Notes: generated from the letters alone by a model not told the origin. A stretch of 64,000 bases of DNA from Paramyrothecium sp. XJ0827 (GCA_020881915.1 JAJFPB010000014.1:248001-312000); one strand, 5' to 3'. Positions 11,245 through 23,731 are shown, counted from the first letter of the stretch. Made by a program: numbers and translations.

Positions 11245-14096
11245 ATGGCAGGGGCGCAATCGGGGCTGAAGGTGGCCTTTTACACCTACCCTTGCTTGCT
11301 CTTTGTTGTTCTGCTGGGCGGCCAATCCTTCCAGTACTATCTCAATCGGCATCGCGATCCGCCCGGTAGCGCCGCAGACGACGAGCGCAAGAAGAAGACC
11401 GAGGGCATCCGACGCGTCTACGTCCGCATCATTTGGGTCCTCCAGCTGATCCTCTCGCTCTTGGTGCTCGCCAGTATCGTCTTTGCCGTACGAGAAGTGA
11501 TTGCTGGTCAGCATCATGAGTCTGGCACCGTCGACTTTCCTCTGAGCGCCTACGTGGTACGTGATGCCGTCATCCAAATGGTGCCTAAAGGAATTCTTTT
11601 GCTTATCAAGGTCTAGGCGTCTTATGTTGGAGTTCTTTTGTACTTCCTCGCAGGATTGCTACCTGACCCGGAAGGGCCGTGGGCTCCAGGCGCGCCCCAT
11701 GCAGCGGCCTGGCTCACCGGTGCCGTGATCGAAACCATCATTGTCGCAGTCTTCCCCTTTGTGCAGCCAAACTTGCGCGTGTCCAAGGACTTTGTCGTGG
11801 TTCTAAACGGTCTCGGGTTATCGAGAGTCGCAATCCTCCTCCTCATGACCGTCGTTCTTGGCCTGCAAGCATACAAGCTGAAGCGTTCTGAGCCAAAGTC
11901 AGACGCCGAGGAGCGCCAGTCGCTTTTGCAAAATGGGAATGGCTCAACAGGGGCCTACGGTAGCGTTCCCGCCCATGGGTCCGCAGCCTCCGCTCCGGCG
12001 AGGAGGACCCAGGTTTCCGGGACCGGGTGGCTCGACTATTTTGCCGGATTCAAAGTCCTCTTCCCATACCTTTGGTAAGTAATACCCTTCAAGCTGCGTG
12101 TTCTCCTGACACTAATTACATCCAGGCCCAAGGACTCCCCGCTCTATCAAGCTGTCGTTGTTCTTTGCCTCGTACTCCTGGTACTCCAGCGCATAGTCAA
12201 CGTAGCGGCCCCGGTTCAGCTCGGGAAGCTCGTCGACCGATTAGGCGAGGGTAGGCTGCCCTACAAGGACATCGTACTCTACGTCGTCTTCCGGGCCCTT
12301 CAAGGTAACCAAGGAGTCCTCGGCGCTGCGAGAGCTGTCATGTGGATACCTGTATCGCAGTCGCTCTTCCGGAGACTGTCCACGGCGGCATTTGAACATG
12401 TCTTAGGACTTTCTCTCGAGTTTCACCTGAACAAGAAAATTGGCGAGGTGACTAGTGCTCTGAGTCGAGGCTCAGCCATCAACACCTTCTTGGAGAGCTT
12501 CTGCTTTCAGGTCTTCCCCATGGTATTTGACATCTTCCTAGCGGGCGTGTATTTTTTCGTCCAGTATGACCCCTTCTACACCATCATCGTTTTCTTCATC
12601 ATGTGGTCCTACATTTTCCTCACCATTTACGTTGCCAAATACCGAGGCAAGCAGAGGCGAGACATGGCTGTCAAGGGACGCGAGATGGAAGCCATCAAGA
12701 CGGACGCCATTCTTGCCTACGAAACGGTGCAACATAACTGTGCCATCCCTCGCGAGACTCAGCGATTCAAAGACCACGTGGTTGTTTACCAATATGCAGA
12801 GCGCTTGGTGCAATGGTCACTTAACATTCTCAATCTTACCCAGAGCTCGATATTTACACTAGGTACCGCCCTTCTTGTTGGCGTTTCCGCATACAAAATC
12901 TCCATTGGCGAGCAAACGGTCGGTGACTTCGTCGGCTTGATCAACTACTTTGTGCAGCTCCAAGGCCCTCTCAATTTCTTCGGAACCTACTACACCATGT
13001 TGCAAAACAACCTCATTGAAGCCGAGCGACTACTTGATTTAGTAAGTCGTGCGCACTTGTACGAACGGCCATGTTTTCACAAGCTGACAAGAAACCAGTT
13101 CAACGAGAGGCCTGGGGTTGTGGAGAAGCCGGACGCTTCTGAGCTCCCTCCACCAAAGGGAGAAGTCGCCTTTAACAACGTCAAGTTCTCGTACCAGACC
13201 AAGAAAGGCGACCCGGTTCTGAAGGGCCTCAGTTTCACCGTCGGTCCGGGCACGAAGACGGCGCTTGTGGGAGAGTCTGGAAGCGGAAAGTCAACTTGCC
13301 TCAAGCTGGTCTACCGCTTCTACGACGTCTCTGAGGGCTCCATCACTTTTGACGGTCACGATCTCAAGGACTTGAAGCTCAATAGCGTCCGTCAGCACAT
13401 TGGCGTGGTGCCGCAAGATACTGTCCTCTTCAACGCAACCATCATGTACAACCTGCTCTATGCCAGCCCTAATGCATCGGCTGCCGAAGTGCACGAAGCT
13501 TGCAGGGCGGCCAATATACACGATCGGATTCTCAGCTTCCCAGATGGTTATGAGACCAAGGTCGGCGAGAGAGGCCTTAAACTCTCTGGTGGCGAGCGCC
13601 AACGCGTAAGTCTTCACGCTTGCCTTCTTGCAGCCCACAAGGCCAACTGGTAGCTAACCAATGTCTCTATTAGATTGCAATTGCACGAGCAATTTTGAAG
13701 GACGCGCGTGTTCTTCTCCTAGACGAAGCCACCGCGTCGCTCGACACCCACACAGAGAGGCAGATCCAGGATGCTCTCGAGCGTGTCACCGCCGGACGAA
13801 CGACAATCACTATCGCGTAAGTCATTGCCGTTGCAGCGCCATATTCCCCATGTCGCATATCTCATAGGATTCTTTATTGACAATACGCGCTTGGCAGACA
13901 TCGCCTCTCCACCATCACCACGTCCGACCAGATCCTGGTTCTTCACGATGGCAACATTGTCGAACGTGGTTCTCACAGTGAGCTGTTAGCGCTTGGTGGG
14001 CGGTACCATGCCATGTGGGAGAAACAGACGACGATTGAAAAACGGGAGAAGGAGAAAAAGGAGGAAGAGGCTTCATCTGCGGATGCCTCTTTGTAA
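11245..14096 (+). CDS. hmt1: HMT1-type vacuolar ABC half-transporter (ABCB family)
   Basis: Six exons: 11245-11556, 11617-12074, 12126-13041, 13099-13605, 13674-13816, 13898-14096. All introns (51-81 nt) start GTAC or GTAAGT and keep frame; product 844 residues. I chose the ATG at 11245 because a hydrophobic extra N-terminal domain (TMD0) begins directly after it ([16 protein letters not shown]). A six-helix ABC domain follows ([28 protein letters not shown]). The ATPase has Walker [11 protein letters not shown]-loop VVPQDT, signature LSGGERQR, Walker [13 protein letters not shown] and H-loop AHRLST, so it is complete. Fission yeast Hmt1 moves phytochelatin- or glutathione-bound cadmium and other thiol conjugates into the vacuole. 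Half-transporters act as dimers. The charged tail ([11 protein letters not shown]) is cytosolic. A mitochondrial Atm1-type carrier is unlikely given the TMD0. Confidence 0.9.
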
Positions 14097-14299
14097 GGTG
14101 TAAAGACACTAATTTGTATATCATAAGTATTGGTAGCCAGCAAAAGTGCCTCGGCATTCCTTCAAAATGTCGATGGGGCTTACAAAGAGATTTATATCTC
14201 ATTTCTCTGGTTTGAACGTCACTAAGCTGTGGTCCTTTAACATACATTGTGACTATTCAAGAAACAGTAACGACCTCACTAGTTCCCCACGCTTGATCC

Positions 14300-14445
14300 T
14301 TCTCATCATACTGCCACGCGTCCTCTGCATCACCAGGCGTTCTCTGCATTGCCAGTCTTCTGTATTACCAGTCGCCTGCATTGCCAGGCGTTGTGGCAGA
14401 CCGACAGCTGCTACAATCTGGCGAAAATTTCTGCTGGCCTACCTA
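14300..14445 (+). repeat. Copy A of an interspersed repeat: degenerate GCCAG tandem units plus a ~40-bp core
   Basis: Four or five degenerate units of the type TGCATTGCCAGGCGTT (15-19 bp) lie at 14320-14395. They are followed by a core at 14401-14441. The first 23 bases of the core (14401-14423, starting CCGACAGCTGCTACA) recur exactly at 42110-42132. The related copy at 42.1-42.3 kb has the same units but the core in the opposite orientation relative to them. No coding capacity. It looks like the end of a transposon or a MITE remnant. Confidence 0.7.
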
Positions 14446-14559
14446 AGGTATTTAAACCTCAAGTGATCCCGCCCGTCAACTTCTCCTTCTTTATACATTA
14501 GTACCGTCCTACTTTCTTTATCTCTTGCCTCATCCATTCTATAAAGATATTATATAAGT

Positions 14560-14661
14560 AAAATGGCAATCCTTAAGAGGTTTTTTTAACTTATGTACTT
14601 CTTTTTTTTACTTATATATTTCTTTTATTTCTTTTACTTTTTATTTTTTTTATTAAAAAAC
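14560..14661. repeat. AT-rich polypyrimidine tract
   Basis: Almost only T, A and C on the plus strand, with runs of T of 7-8 and TTATATAAG-like motifs. It ends exactly at the A8/T8 that closes the truncated membrane-protein frame. Similar tracts occur at 31.45, 32.45 and 40.85 kb. Confidence 0.7.
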
Positions 14662-14841
14662 TTATATAATTCTCTTTTTTTTGCTGAGGATTCCCCACAG
14701 TCTGGCTGCGATCAAGGTGACGAATGTCGCGATGAATGCGAGTAAGAGGGCGACATTTCTAGAAGAAAGGGCAAGTGCCGCACCCAGAGTTCGTCCTTGA
14801 GACCAGTCTGTCCAAGCGCCAGTATATATCTTAAAAGACAT
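14662..14841 (-). pseudogene. Truncated N-terminus of a fungal multipass membrane protein
   Basis: From the ATG at 14841, 59 codons read MSFKIYTGAWTDWSQGR..., then a hydrophobic helix (about residues 29-49, NVALLLAFIATFVTLIAA) and RLWGILS. The frame then enters an A8 run and stops (TAA 14662). The TGxWTxWSxG start followed by one helix and RxWxI is the conserved N-terminus of a family of large multipass fungal membrane proteins of unknown function. Here the remaining helices are gone, replaced by the AT-rich tract. I infer that insertion or deletion at the repeat block removed the rest. A short genuine peptide gene is possible but less likely. Confidence 0.55.
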
Positions 14842-15185
14842 TTTGAAACACGATTATCATCAACAGAGGAAATGGATCCATTGCCGATTTCAACGATCGA
14901 TGAATTTTGGGGGGCTTATCCTGTGATATAAAGGTCAGGAAACTAAGAAAAGCGGCTGGGTTTTCTTTATTTCGCCATACTTGCACTTGGTTTTCTGTCT
15001 ATAAGTCAACTCGACACATATTCCCAGCTGCACTTCCAGCGAAAGACCAAGCTGCTATGATCGGGTTGGCGTCAGAAGCTGAAATACTTGCACGCCATGT
15101 TTTGGATCTAAGTCTGTGTAATGTGAACTCCCGTGCAGGGAAGCGGTGCCGTGAGGCGGCACTCGGTCAAGTCATCCCGACCGGC

Positions 15186-15203
15186 GGCCGGCCGGCCGGC
15201 CGG
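15186..15203. repeat. GGCC simple repeat, 18 bp
   Basis: Four and a half uninterrupted GGCC units, a self-complementary GC island inside the upstream region of the permease gene. Confidence 0.9.
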
Positions 15204-15314
15204 ATCCGATGCGCCATCCCCGGCCGAGAGTGCATGCGATTATGTCCTGAGAGACCGATTGAACGAACCGAGAAGCATGAAACGGCCGGAAGTCGCGTTG
15301 CCACCCAAAGAACA

Positions 15315-16161
15315 CACGTGGGCTTTCTAACCCCATGGTTGGGGTTGTCTGTTTAGCGCGACACCAGGACCCGCGACCCCATCTTACACACTAACACTCC
15401 GCGCGCGCTCTGCCACACGTGCGGGAGTCGTCGCCTAGTATTGGCCGAACGGACCCTAGCAATTTCACACATTACGGGTTGGCGATGCCGAGACGGGATC
15501 TCGGGAGCCATCGCATCGGTCCTTGGCCTGCAGCAACGAGCCTGACGTCAAGCACTTGGCGAGCACGCGACACTGTTTCCGGGTTTCTGGAGAGGTTGAG
15601 AAGCGTCGCAGAGAGTCAGTTCAGGAGCCAGAAGCAAAGGGATTTAGACTTAAGCATTAGAATCAGGGCACGTGGATCAGGAGAAATAACCTCGTACTGG
15701 AAGGGTGGACACCACGAATTTAGTCCAACCACTGCTTGGTTGGGTATAAGCAGGACCCAGTTCACATCGTGCTACGGCTCTGGTGTGCCGAGCTCAACAC
15801 CAACAACAGGGAATGGCGTATTATGGGAGCAATGCGCGGAGCTGTGTGTAAACAGCGTTTTGTAAGGAGGAGCAGTTGGCATCGGAGTTAAAGGCTTGTA
15901 GGTTTGCGAGCACAATCAAGGATATGGAATCTGCGACCTCGGATTCTGATACTCTGTTCCTGCGAACTCCAAAGCACCTCTCAACCGAGATCCGTCCTAT
16001 GTCGTCCTCCCTGCAACCACTCTGTCGGAATATCCACTGTCAGCTCATTTCCATTCCTTATTCCCGTGCCCCATCGAGAGCCTCTTAGTTTGGTTTTGTT
16101 GGACCACTCGTGGATTCCGGATGTCCTGCAGTGGCCGCCCTCCAAACCACCATTCCACGTG
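15315..16161. promoter_or_regulatory. Cluster of four CACGTG E-boxes upstream of the phosphate permease
   Basis: CACGTG occurs at 15315-15320, 15416-15421, 15669-15674 and 16156-16161, the last about 210 bases before the ATG. CACGTG is the core site of the bHLH phosphate-starvation activators (yeast Pho4, Neurospora NUC-1). Placement upstream of a PHO-4 permease fits phosphate control. The sites are read directly; their use is inferred. Confidence 0.6.
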
Positions 16162-16372
16162 GGAGTCTCGGTCAGTCGATAAGGCAGAACATCCTGCCGT
16201 CTTAACCGAGAAAATCTCGCATCGAGACTGAGGCTCTGCGTACAAAAGCGTCACTGCTTTCCTTTCTAGTTCCATTCTTCTTGTTCCGCGCAGAGCCAAC
16301 GACTCGACAAGAAGCCCTCAGGCGCAGTCATCTTCATCCTCATACGTCAGGACACACTGCGACAACGTCAAG

Positions 16373-18279
16373 ATGGTTCTTTCGCAGTATGATTACATCT
16401 TTGCCATTGGCACATTGTTTGCCATGCTAGATGCTTTCAATAACGGCGCCAGTATGTATCAACAGTTGCATGCGTCCTTCTCCTGCTCACAGAACTCCAG
16501 ATGATGTTGCCAATTCGTGGGCCACGAGTGTCTCCTCCCGATCCATTTCATATCGATGGGCCATGGTCCTTGCGACGATTTGCGAAGTTGCCGGAGCCAT
16601 CGCCACTGGCGCCCGAACCGCGTCCACCATCAAGGACGGCATCATCCCGCTCAACGCCTTCCAAGACAACGCTGGAGTCCAGATGCTGGCTTTTGCCTGC
16701 GCACTCGTTGCCGCATCGTCCTGGGTGATGTGGTGTACCGCTCATTCCACCCATGTCTCCTCTAGCTACTCTATCATTTCTGCTGTTGCAGGCGTTGGCG
16801 TTGCCACCGTGGGTGCTTCTCAGGTGCAGTGGGGTTGGAACAATGGCAAAGGCTTGGGTGCTATCTTCGCCGGCCTGGGCATGGCCCCTGTCATCTCAGC
16901 TGGCTTTGCGTCCGTCATTTTCATGATTATCAAGACGGTCGTGCATATGCGAAAGGATCCGGCCAAGTGGGCTGTCATCACCTCTCCCTTTTGGTTCCTC
17001 CTCGCTGCCAGCATCTGCACTCTCTCCATCGTCTATAAAGGCTCGCCTCAATTCAAGCTCAACGCGAAGCCTGGCTGGTGGATCGCTGCGGTTGTCATCG
17101 GCACCGGTGGTGGCGTTGCTGTCTTGTCTGCTATTTTCTTTGTGCCTTACCTCTATGCTGTGGTTATCAAGCGCGATCAAAGCGTTCGATGGTACCACAT
17201 CTTCTCTGGCCCTCTCCTTTGGAAGCGCGCTGCACCATCTGAAGGTGAACAGGCCCGTGTCCCCAATTATGCTGTGGTTCAGCATGACAATGACGACAGT
17301 GCCTCCACAAGAACCGAACCGAGCTCTCTACCGGAAGGCAAGGAGGGTAAGGAGGGCAAGGAGATAGCATCTTACCCTTCAGAGAAGGACCTTTCCTTCG
17401 CCGAGGCCACCCATGACCAGTACAAGGAACTTGTCCGACAGAACCAGCTTCGCTTGCATGACAAGCTCATCAAGAAAGGTGGACCTCTTGGTTGGGCTCT
17501 CAAGGTTCTTCGAGATTGCCCAATGGGTGCTGGATCCATCTATGAGCTTCACAACATGAAGCGCTTCATGACTCGTCTCCCGGCCATAATCGTTGTTGCT
17601 GCCCTTTACGGCATCCACTACGACATTCACACCGCCCAAACCGGTATTATGGGTACGCCTGAGGGCGCTCGTATGGCTCGCGTGTATAGCCATGCTACAC
17701 AATACTCCAACGAGGTCGAGCATACCTACTCTTTCATTCAGGTCCTCACTGCCTGCACAGCCTCCTTCGCTCACGGTGCAAATGATATTGGCAACTCGGT
17801 CGGCCCTTGGGCTGTTCTATACGCCGCCTGGAAGTCCGGCGACGCACAAGCTGCGAAGGCTCCAGTTCCCATTTGGCAGCTAGCTGTTCTGGCTTTGGTT
17901 CTGGCCATTGGCTTCATTACATACGGATACAACATCATGAAGGGTATGCGAACAACTCCGTTTCCCCAGGTCAAAACTAACCATATTTACAGTCATGGGC
18001 AACAAGCTTACTTATCATTCCCCCAGCCGTGGCTGCTCGATGGAAATGGGCGCCGCTATCACCGTCCTGTTGGCATCTCAGTATCACCTCCCGGTTTCTA
18101 CGTCTATGTGTATCACTGGTGCCACCATCGGCGTTGGCCTTTGCAATGGTACTATCCGTGCCATTAACTGGCAGCGTGTTGGGCTTCTCCTTTTCGGATG
18201 GATTATGACGATCCCTATCGCTGGTACACTCGCCGGTTGTTTGATGGGCCTTTTCTTGAATGCTCCCCATTTTGCCTAG
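16373..18279 (+). CDS. pho-4: PHO-4-type Na+/phosphate symporter (PiT family)
   Basis: Three exons, 16373-16451, 16501-17943 and 17993-18279, with 49-nt introns (donors GTATGT and GTATGC), give 602 residues. The first junction splits the Asn of the PiT signature NGANDVANSWAT. The second signature, FAHGANDIGNSVGPWA, lies in the C-terminal half, and GAAITVLLASQYHLPVSTSM closes the inverted-repeat fold. This is the two-fold repeated architecture of PiT transporters. A hydrophilic loop (about residues 285-380) with a GKEGKEGKE repeat separates the halves; in yeast Pho89 and Neurospora PHO-4 such loops are cytosolic. The protein takes up phosphate with sodium at the plasma membrane, best at alkaline pH. 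The CACGTG cluster upstream suggests induction on phosphate starvation. All signature residues are present. Confidence 0.95.
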
Positions 18280-19408
18280 ATTTAGACACAGGCCATAGGA
18301 CCTGCCATAGTCAGTTCTATCGCGAACAGTCTGATGCATCAATATTTATAACTGACTATTAATATTAACCTCTTCTCACCTCATTCTGAATATATGCTTA
18401 CCTAGTCGAGGCCGCGCGTCTGCTCCGGGCTGCCATCCGAAAGTGTTGCATTTTAAGGTTGTATCGGGCTTCATCCACGTAGGCTTGGCGATAGTTACAT
18501 GCGACATTCAGTTCGTATTCCTTATCTCATTGAGGTCTTCGGGATCTGCAGTGGTACTCTGAAGTCGAATCAGGATGGAACTGCCATCTGCCGATTGCTC
18601 CAATGCGCCAGTCATACGGTTGCAACGGGCGGCGTCATCGGGGTGGTGCGGCACATTGCGGCCCGCAATCATGTTACGGCGGCGAAGGCTCTTTGTGGGC
18701 CGATTCTGCATGGCCGCACGCCTGTGCTGGGGGGATGTGAAGGTAACTTGATAACTCAGAGCGCATATTATGTAACCTCAACGTTCTACTAGTGGGTTTC
18801 ATTACATTTTACATGGCCATCAAGCGCTGAATTCTGCACTGTGACGCTGTCCCGGTGGTTGGTATCTCGTTGTGTCTTGCTACTCGCTCAAGTCGAGACT
18901 CATTTTCATGTGTCATAAGAAACACTGTACACCGTTCGTTAGTATCGGCCTTGTCCATACTCATGTAATCCGTAGCAATTCGCTCCTCTCTCGCATCCAC
19001 GAAGACTTGCCGTGAACCTCAGTCTTCAATTGGCCAGCGCTATCTAAGTCTCGCTTCAGAAGTATCAGAGATCCAATACTACGTTCGCATGTTCGTTCTT
19101 GTGGAGTCAACCATGAGATGCATGCCACGCGGCATTGGGCGTCTAGGCCCGGCAACGAGCTTTCCGCGTCACGCCACAATAGCGGATCAGAGTGACCGGC
19201 AGACCCATGCATTGCCATCCGAGATTGTCCGTGAAGAACCGAAGCTGTTGATAGCGAGGTTGCATTGACTCGACTCGCCAGATATATAAATTGACCATAA
19301 CGTTTCCAAAAACGATGTCAAGCCCGACCATTAGCACTCATGTCTCCAGAACAAACTCCCTCCCTCAACACGGATTCCCCCAAGCTTCAGCGTCACAGAC
19401 ATCCGAAA
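18280..19408. other. Intergenic, no supported gene
   Basis: The sequence holds the 3' end of the permease gene and the promoter of the cyanide hydratase gene. Frames at 18499-18792 and 18961-19218 lack motifs. CA-rich sequence at 19320-19408 looks like the cyanide hydratase leader. Confidence 0.55.
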
Positions 19409-20559
19409 ATGGTTATCACCAAGTACAAAGCTGCCGCAGTCACCTCCGAGCCTGGCGTAAGTGCTATAGTTGCATGAAAAGTAGAAGCCACTGACACTGA
19501 CTTCACAAGTGGTTTGACCTGGAGGCTGGAGTTAAGAAGACCATTGACTTTATAAATGAAGCCGGCCAAGCTGGTTGCAAGCTGGTCGCGTTTCCTGAAG
19601 TTTGTAGGTGAGCCGTCGCCTGCTACAACGGACACTATTGACACATTTAAGGGATTCCTGGCTACCCCTACTGGATGTGGAAGGTCACTTACCTTCAGTC
19701 TCTTCCCATGCTGAAGAAGTATCGTGAGAACTCCATGGCCGTTGATTCCGAAGAAATGCGACGCATCCGGCGAGCTGCACGGGACAATGAGATTTTCGTC
19801 TCATTGGGCTTCTCTGAGATCGATCATGCTACCCTTTACCTGGCACAAGTATTGATTGGCCCCGATGGAAATGTCATCAATCATCGCCGCAAGATCAAGC
19901 CCACGCACGTCGAAAAACTGGTATACGGTGATGGCTCTGGCGATACCTTTATGTCAGTTTCCGAGACTGCGATCGGCCGCCTCGGCCACCTGAATTGTTG
20001 GGAGAACATGAACCCTTTCCTGAAGTCCCTCAATGTTTCATCCGGTGAGCAGGTTCATATCGCCGGCTGGCCTGTATACCCGGGGGTGGAACGCCAGGTT
20101 GCCCCGGACCCAGCCACCAATTATGCCGAAACGGCTTCTGACCTAGTCACTCCTGCGTATGCCATCGAGACGGGAACTTGGACCCTTGCACCTTTCCAGC
20201 GGCTCTCCATCGAGGGACTCCGCAAGAACACTCCTGAGGGAGTCGAGCCTGAGACAGATGCAACCACCTACAACGGCCATGCTAGAATCTACCGCCCAGA
20301 TGGCAGCCTTGTTTCAAAGCCCGACAAGGACTTTGATGGCTTACTTTTCGTGGATATTGACTTGAATGAGACCCATCTCACCAAGGTCCTCGCTGATTTT
20401 GCTGGTCATTACATGCGACCCGATCTTATTCGACTGCTCGTCGATGACCGACGCAAGGAGCTAATTACTCGGGCGAACTCGGACAACTCTACTGAAACTT
20501 ACACCACCCGACAGCGACTCGGACTGGACCGACCTCTTGATGAAGAGGAGGGAGCCTAA
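19409..20559 (+). CDS. cht: Cyanide hydratase (nitrilase superfamily)
   Basis: Three exons, 19409-19456, 19510-19603 and 19652-20559, with introns of 53 and 48 nt; the second splits the Trp codon of FPEVWIPGYPYW. Product 349 residues. The nitrilase triad falls at the positions known for fungal cyanide hydratases: Glu46 in AFPEVW, Lys128 in HRRKIKPTH, Cys163 in LNCWENMNP. The downstream segments ([35 protein letters not shown]) are those of the cyanide hydratase branch rather than of general nitrilases. The enzyme adds water to HCN to give formamide (EC 4.2.1.66), detoxifying cyanide from cyanogenic plants, and forms helical homo-oligomers in the cytosol. It converges on the ALAS gene with 299 bases between stop codons. 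A plain nitrilase is the less likely alternative. Confidence 0.93.
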
Positions 20560-20858
20560 AACTCTAAGCAGGCTACTTCTAATCGACAGCATCTGATTCC
20601 CTTGGACCAAAGCTGATTTCATTACGCCACTCGAAAAAGATACATTCAAAAATTGTCACCATGTATCCTACTCTGTATGAAAAGAATGAGATTATAATAT
20701 TGCTGAAGCTGTCACTTGTCTACTGTATACGTCGCAAATTTATGTATCTGTTTGTCGGTGATAGTATTGCATCCTATTTTCTGGTCCGGTACTGCGAGGT
20801 CACACCGTGGTGAAGACTTGACGCTTCTCTCAACTGCGATTACAAGAAGGAATATGAA

Positions 20859-22514
20859 TTACTCAGAGACTCCAAGCTGTTTCCCAGACCATAAAGCTTG
20901 ATCAACCTCTCTGTCTTGACCAACACCAAGGAAGCCTCCTCCCGCAGCCCATTCAGACGCACGCTTAATTCCAAGTCGGTTCCAAACTTCATCGATTGCC
21001 TTGACAAGCTCCTCGCGGTGCTCCTTGCCATGACCGGGCGTAGGAGTAACGCGCAATCGTTCGTGCCCGATAGGCACAGTAGGGTAATTGATGGATTGCA
21101 CGTAGATTCGGTAATCCTGCAGAAGCATATCCGAAGCGGCTTTAGCTAGTTCGGCATTTCCGACCAAGATTGGAACAATGTGCGAAGGGTTGGGGATAAT
21201 AGGAATATCCCTCAAAGCCAGTTCCTGCTTGACTGCTCGGGTATTCAGTTGCTGAAGTTTGCGGTCTCCATCATGAACCATCTGGTATTCAACAGAGGCC
21301 CTGGAGCCTGACATGATGGCTGGAGGCAGAGATGTTGTGAAGATGAATCCTGGTGCGAGTGATCTGATCATATCCACGAGTTTTGCACTGGCAGCAATAT
21401 AGCCGCCCACACAGCCGTACGCTTTGCCCAAAGTCCCCGTGATGATGTCGATTCTATCCATGAGCGTACCTGCAGGCCTGCCTTGTTCATGTGCATCCCA
21501 ATCCAAGTGCTCTGCGACTCCTGCACCGTGCGGTCCGTACATGCCCACAGCGTGAACCTCATCCAAGAATGTAATTGCTCCATATTTTTCTGCTAGATCA
21601 CATATTTCAGCAATTGGACCTATCGAACCGCACATACTGTACACCGACTCGAAGGCAATTATCTTAGGAATGTGTAATGGCAAGGAAGCGAGCTTGGCCT
21701 CAAGATCCTTAACATCGTTGTGGTTGAACACGATCTTCTTGGTGTTGGAATGACGGATACCCTGAATCATAGACGCATGGTTCAAGCTATCCGACAATAT
21801 CACACAGTCGGGGAGCTTGCTGCCTAATGTGGCGAGTGTAGCGTCGTTGGCGACATAACAGGAGCTGAACACCAACGCGGCTTCCTTGGAGTGCAGCTTA
21901 GCCAACGTTGCCTCCAGTTCCATCGCATGCTTGTTGTGCCCGGAGATGTTTCGGGTCCCGCCGGCCCCGGCGCCATATTCTTCCAACGTTTCATGCATTG
22001 CTTGCAGTACGTGGGGGTTGCGGCCCATGCCAAGATAATCGTTCGCGCACCAGACTGTGACAAGCTCATCTTTCGTGGCCATGTGAGCACGTGGAAACTC
22101 CCTCGCCAAGCGGTTGATATTGTTAAAGTAACGATATGATTTGTCTTTGTGCTTCTTGTCCAGCTCGGCATTGTAGAAATTTTCGTAGTGGAACTTCGTG
22201 GCTGATGCGGCCTGGCCCTGCAGCGATTTGGTCCACGAGCCCTGGGAATGGAAAGGCATACCATCTAGAATGCCACTTGATGCGTTTGTTATAGTTGCGT
22301 TTGGTTTAAGCGTCAAATCGTTAATTGACTCTGCATGTGGAGCATTATAGGCAATTGAGCTCAGAGCCTCTTGTGCCTTCTTCCCCTGGCCGCTGTGGAA
22401 CTTTGCTTCACCGCTTCGGAAATGCTGCGACAACAAGCACAAGCTGGCTGCAGCTTGTCGCTTCTGCAGGAAAGCAAGTCTAGTATGGGGGCTCCGAAGA
22501 ATTGTGCTAGCCAT
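20859..22514 (-). CDS. 5-aminolevulinate synthase, form lacking Cys-Pro heme-regulatory motifs
   Basis: One exon. I prefer the ATG at 22514 (551 residues), which starts a mitochondrial-type presequence [19 protein letters not shown]; an upstream ATG at 22547 adds 11 residues. The catalytic core is complete: [59 protein letters not shown], and the PLP lysine in [13 protein letters not shown] condenses glycine with succinyl-CoA in the mitochondrial matrix, the first step of heme synthesis. The N-terminal about 90 residues contain one Cys (SLCLL) and no Cys-Pro dipeptide. The heme-regulatory motifs that limit import and activity of most fungal Hem1 proteins are therefore absent, so this may be a second, less feedback-controlled ALAS. 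It converges with cyanide hydratase and diverges from the permease gene at 23732. Confidence 0.92.
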   Translation of the reverse strand: MASTILRSPHTRLAFLQKRQAAASLCLLSQHFRSGEAKFHSGQGKKAQEALSSIAYNAPHAESINDLTLKPNATITNASSGILDGMPFHSQGSWTKSLQGQAASATKFHYENFYNAELDKKHKDKSYRYFNNINRLAREFPRAHMATKDELVTVWCANDYLGMGRNPHVLQAMHETLEEYGAGAGGTRNISGHNKHAMELEATLAKLHSKEAALVFSSCYVANDATLATLGSKLPDCVILSDSLNHASMIQGIRHSNTKKIVFNHNDVKDLEAKLASLPLHIPKIIAFESVYSMCGSIGPIAEICDLAEKYGAITFLDEVHAVGMYGPHGAGVAEHLDWDAHEQGRPAGTLMDRIDIITGTLGKAYGCVGGYIAASAKLVDMIRSLAPGFIFTTSLPPAIMSGSRASVEYQMVHDGDRKLQQLNTRAVKQELALRDIPIIPNPSHIVPILVGNAELAKAASDMLLQDYRIYVQSINYPTVPIGHERLRVTPTPGHGKEHREELVKAIDEVWNRLGIKRASEWAAGGGFLGVGQDREVDQALWSGKQLGVSE

Positions 22515-23731
22515 TGTGATGATTGCACGAACAAAACTTGCATGCACGACAACGACTGGAGATTGTGGAAGAATGGCTACCTAATAGAAACAGATGAGGC
22601 TCGCCCTTAGATGTTACTTTGTCTCTCTTTCCGCCACCTATAGAGCCCGCTAATATAGCGGGATGGATGCCTGGCGGATCACGGCGACGGGATGCAGCAA
22701 TGTAACAAGAAAGGCGCGAATCCATGTAATCGCTGCATATTACAACGCGTGATAAACAGGCCCCGTTGCATCTGCCCTGTGTGATTTCGGCGCTGACGTG
22801 CATATCAACTGCAGAATCGTCATGGACCTGCTCAGCTCAGGGCAGAGCTTATTCTGACATGCCTGGCCAGTCTCCAGAGAGCTGAAGCAGGGGTCAAAAG
22901 TCACCCTGACCGGCACTCCTTCAGGAACCCAATGTGGCAATTTATTGATGAAGAACTGGAGAATCCGGCATAGAGGTTGGTAATTCGCCAACATCCATGA
23001 TGAGGGCGTCATGTCGGCGTGCATATATATACAGAACTGCATCCGCGAGGCATTTCTCTTAATATCGGGCGATGTGAGTCGGCTATGTGTCTCTACAGAT
23101 CGTACATTGCCCTGGAATCGTAGAGCCAAGACAACGCGGAATTAAGAGACAAGGCAGACTCTGTCGTGAAAATCATGCATGCTAACTCAAGCTGAAAATG
23201 TCCTCCAATCATGCGATGGCGACAGTCACAATGCAACATTGTAAAAGCCACATAGTGAAAACGGCAAACGCCATCGCGGAACACGTAAGGAAATTGTCAG
23301 CGTCCCACCCATAAGGCATCATCAGTATTACGTTGGTTTCATGCGAATTCGGTGTTGGTAATTCCCCGATGTAACAAGCAAATCAGGCTGAGAAACACAG
23401 GACCGATTCGAGCTCAATAAGCATTGGTCATAGGCCCACTTGTAACGTAGTTTTTTGTCTGATTCCTTCGATGGCAGCCGCGCAAGCTCGACAACACGGG
23501 AGGGCCAAGGCAAAAGGCATGGAGGACGAAATGATGACGTGGAGAATAATGCAATGCCCCCAGGTTGGTAGGCAAGAGGTGTGTGTGGTCTCATAGGGGT
23601 TTTGCTCCGGAGAAGGTCCGAGGTTGTATTCAGAGATTGGTCATCGACTTGAAACTAGAATGCTCGACGTGTCCTGGAGTTGACATATTTTTCCTTGCCG
23701 CTCCAAAACCCTCGAGCTGTATCAACTGTCC
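22515..23731. other. Shared divergent promoter of the ALAS and permease genes
   Basis: No gene is supported; minus-strand frames at 22740-23129 and 23328-23594 are motif-free. The two flanking genes are transcribed away from this 1.2-kb stretch. Confidence 0.5.

Larger units (their letters stand above)
14842..16372. other. Long upstream region of the phosphate permease gene
   Basis: No gene is supported. Frames at 14907-15356 and 15419-15865 are motif-free. The last about 110 bases before 16373 are CA/TC-rich and look like the 5' leader. The region holds four CACGTG boxes (listed separately) and an 18-bp GGCC repeat. Confidence 0.55.
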
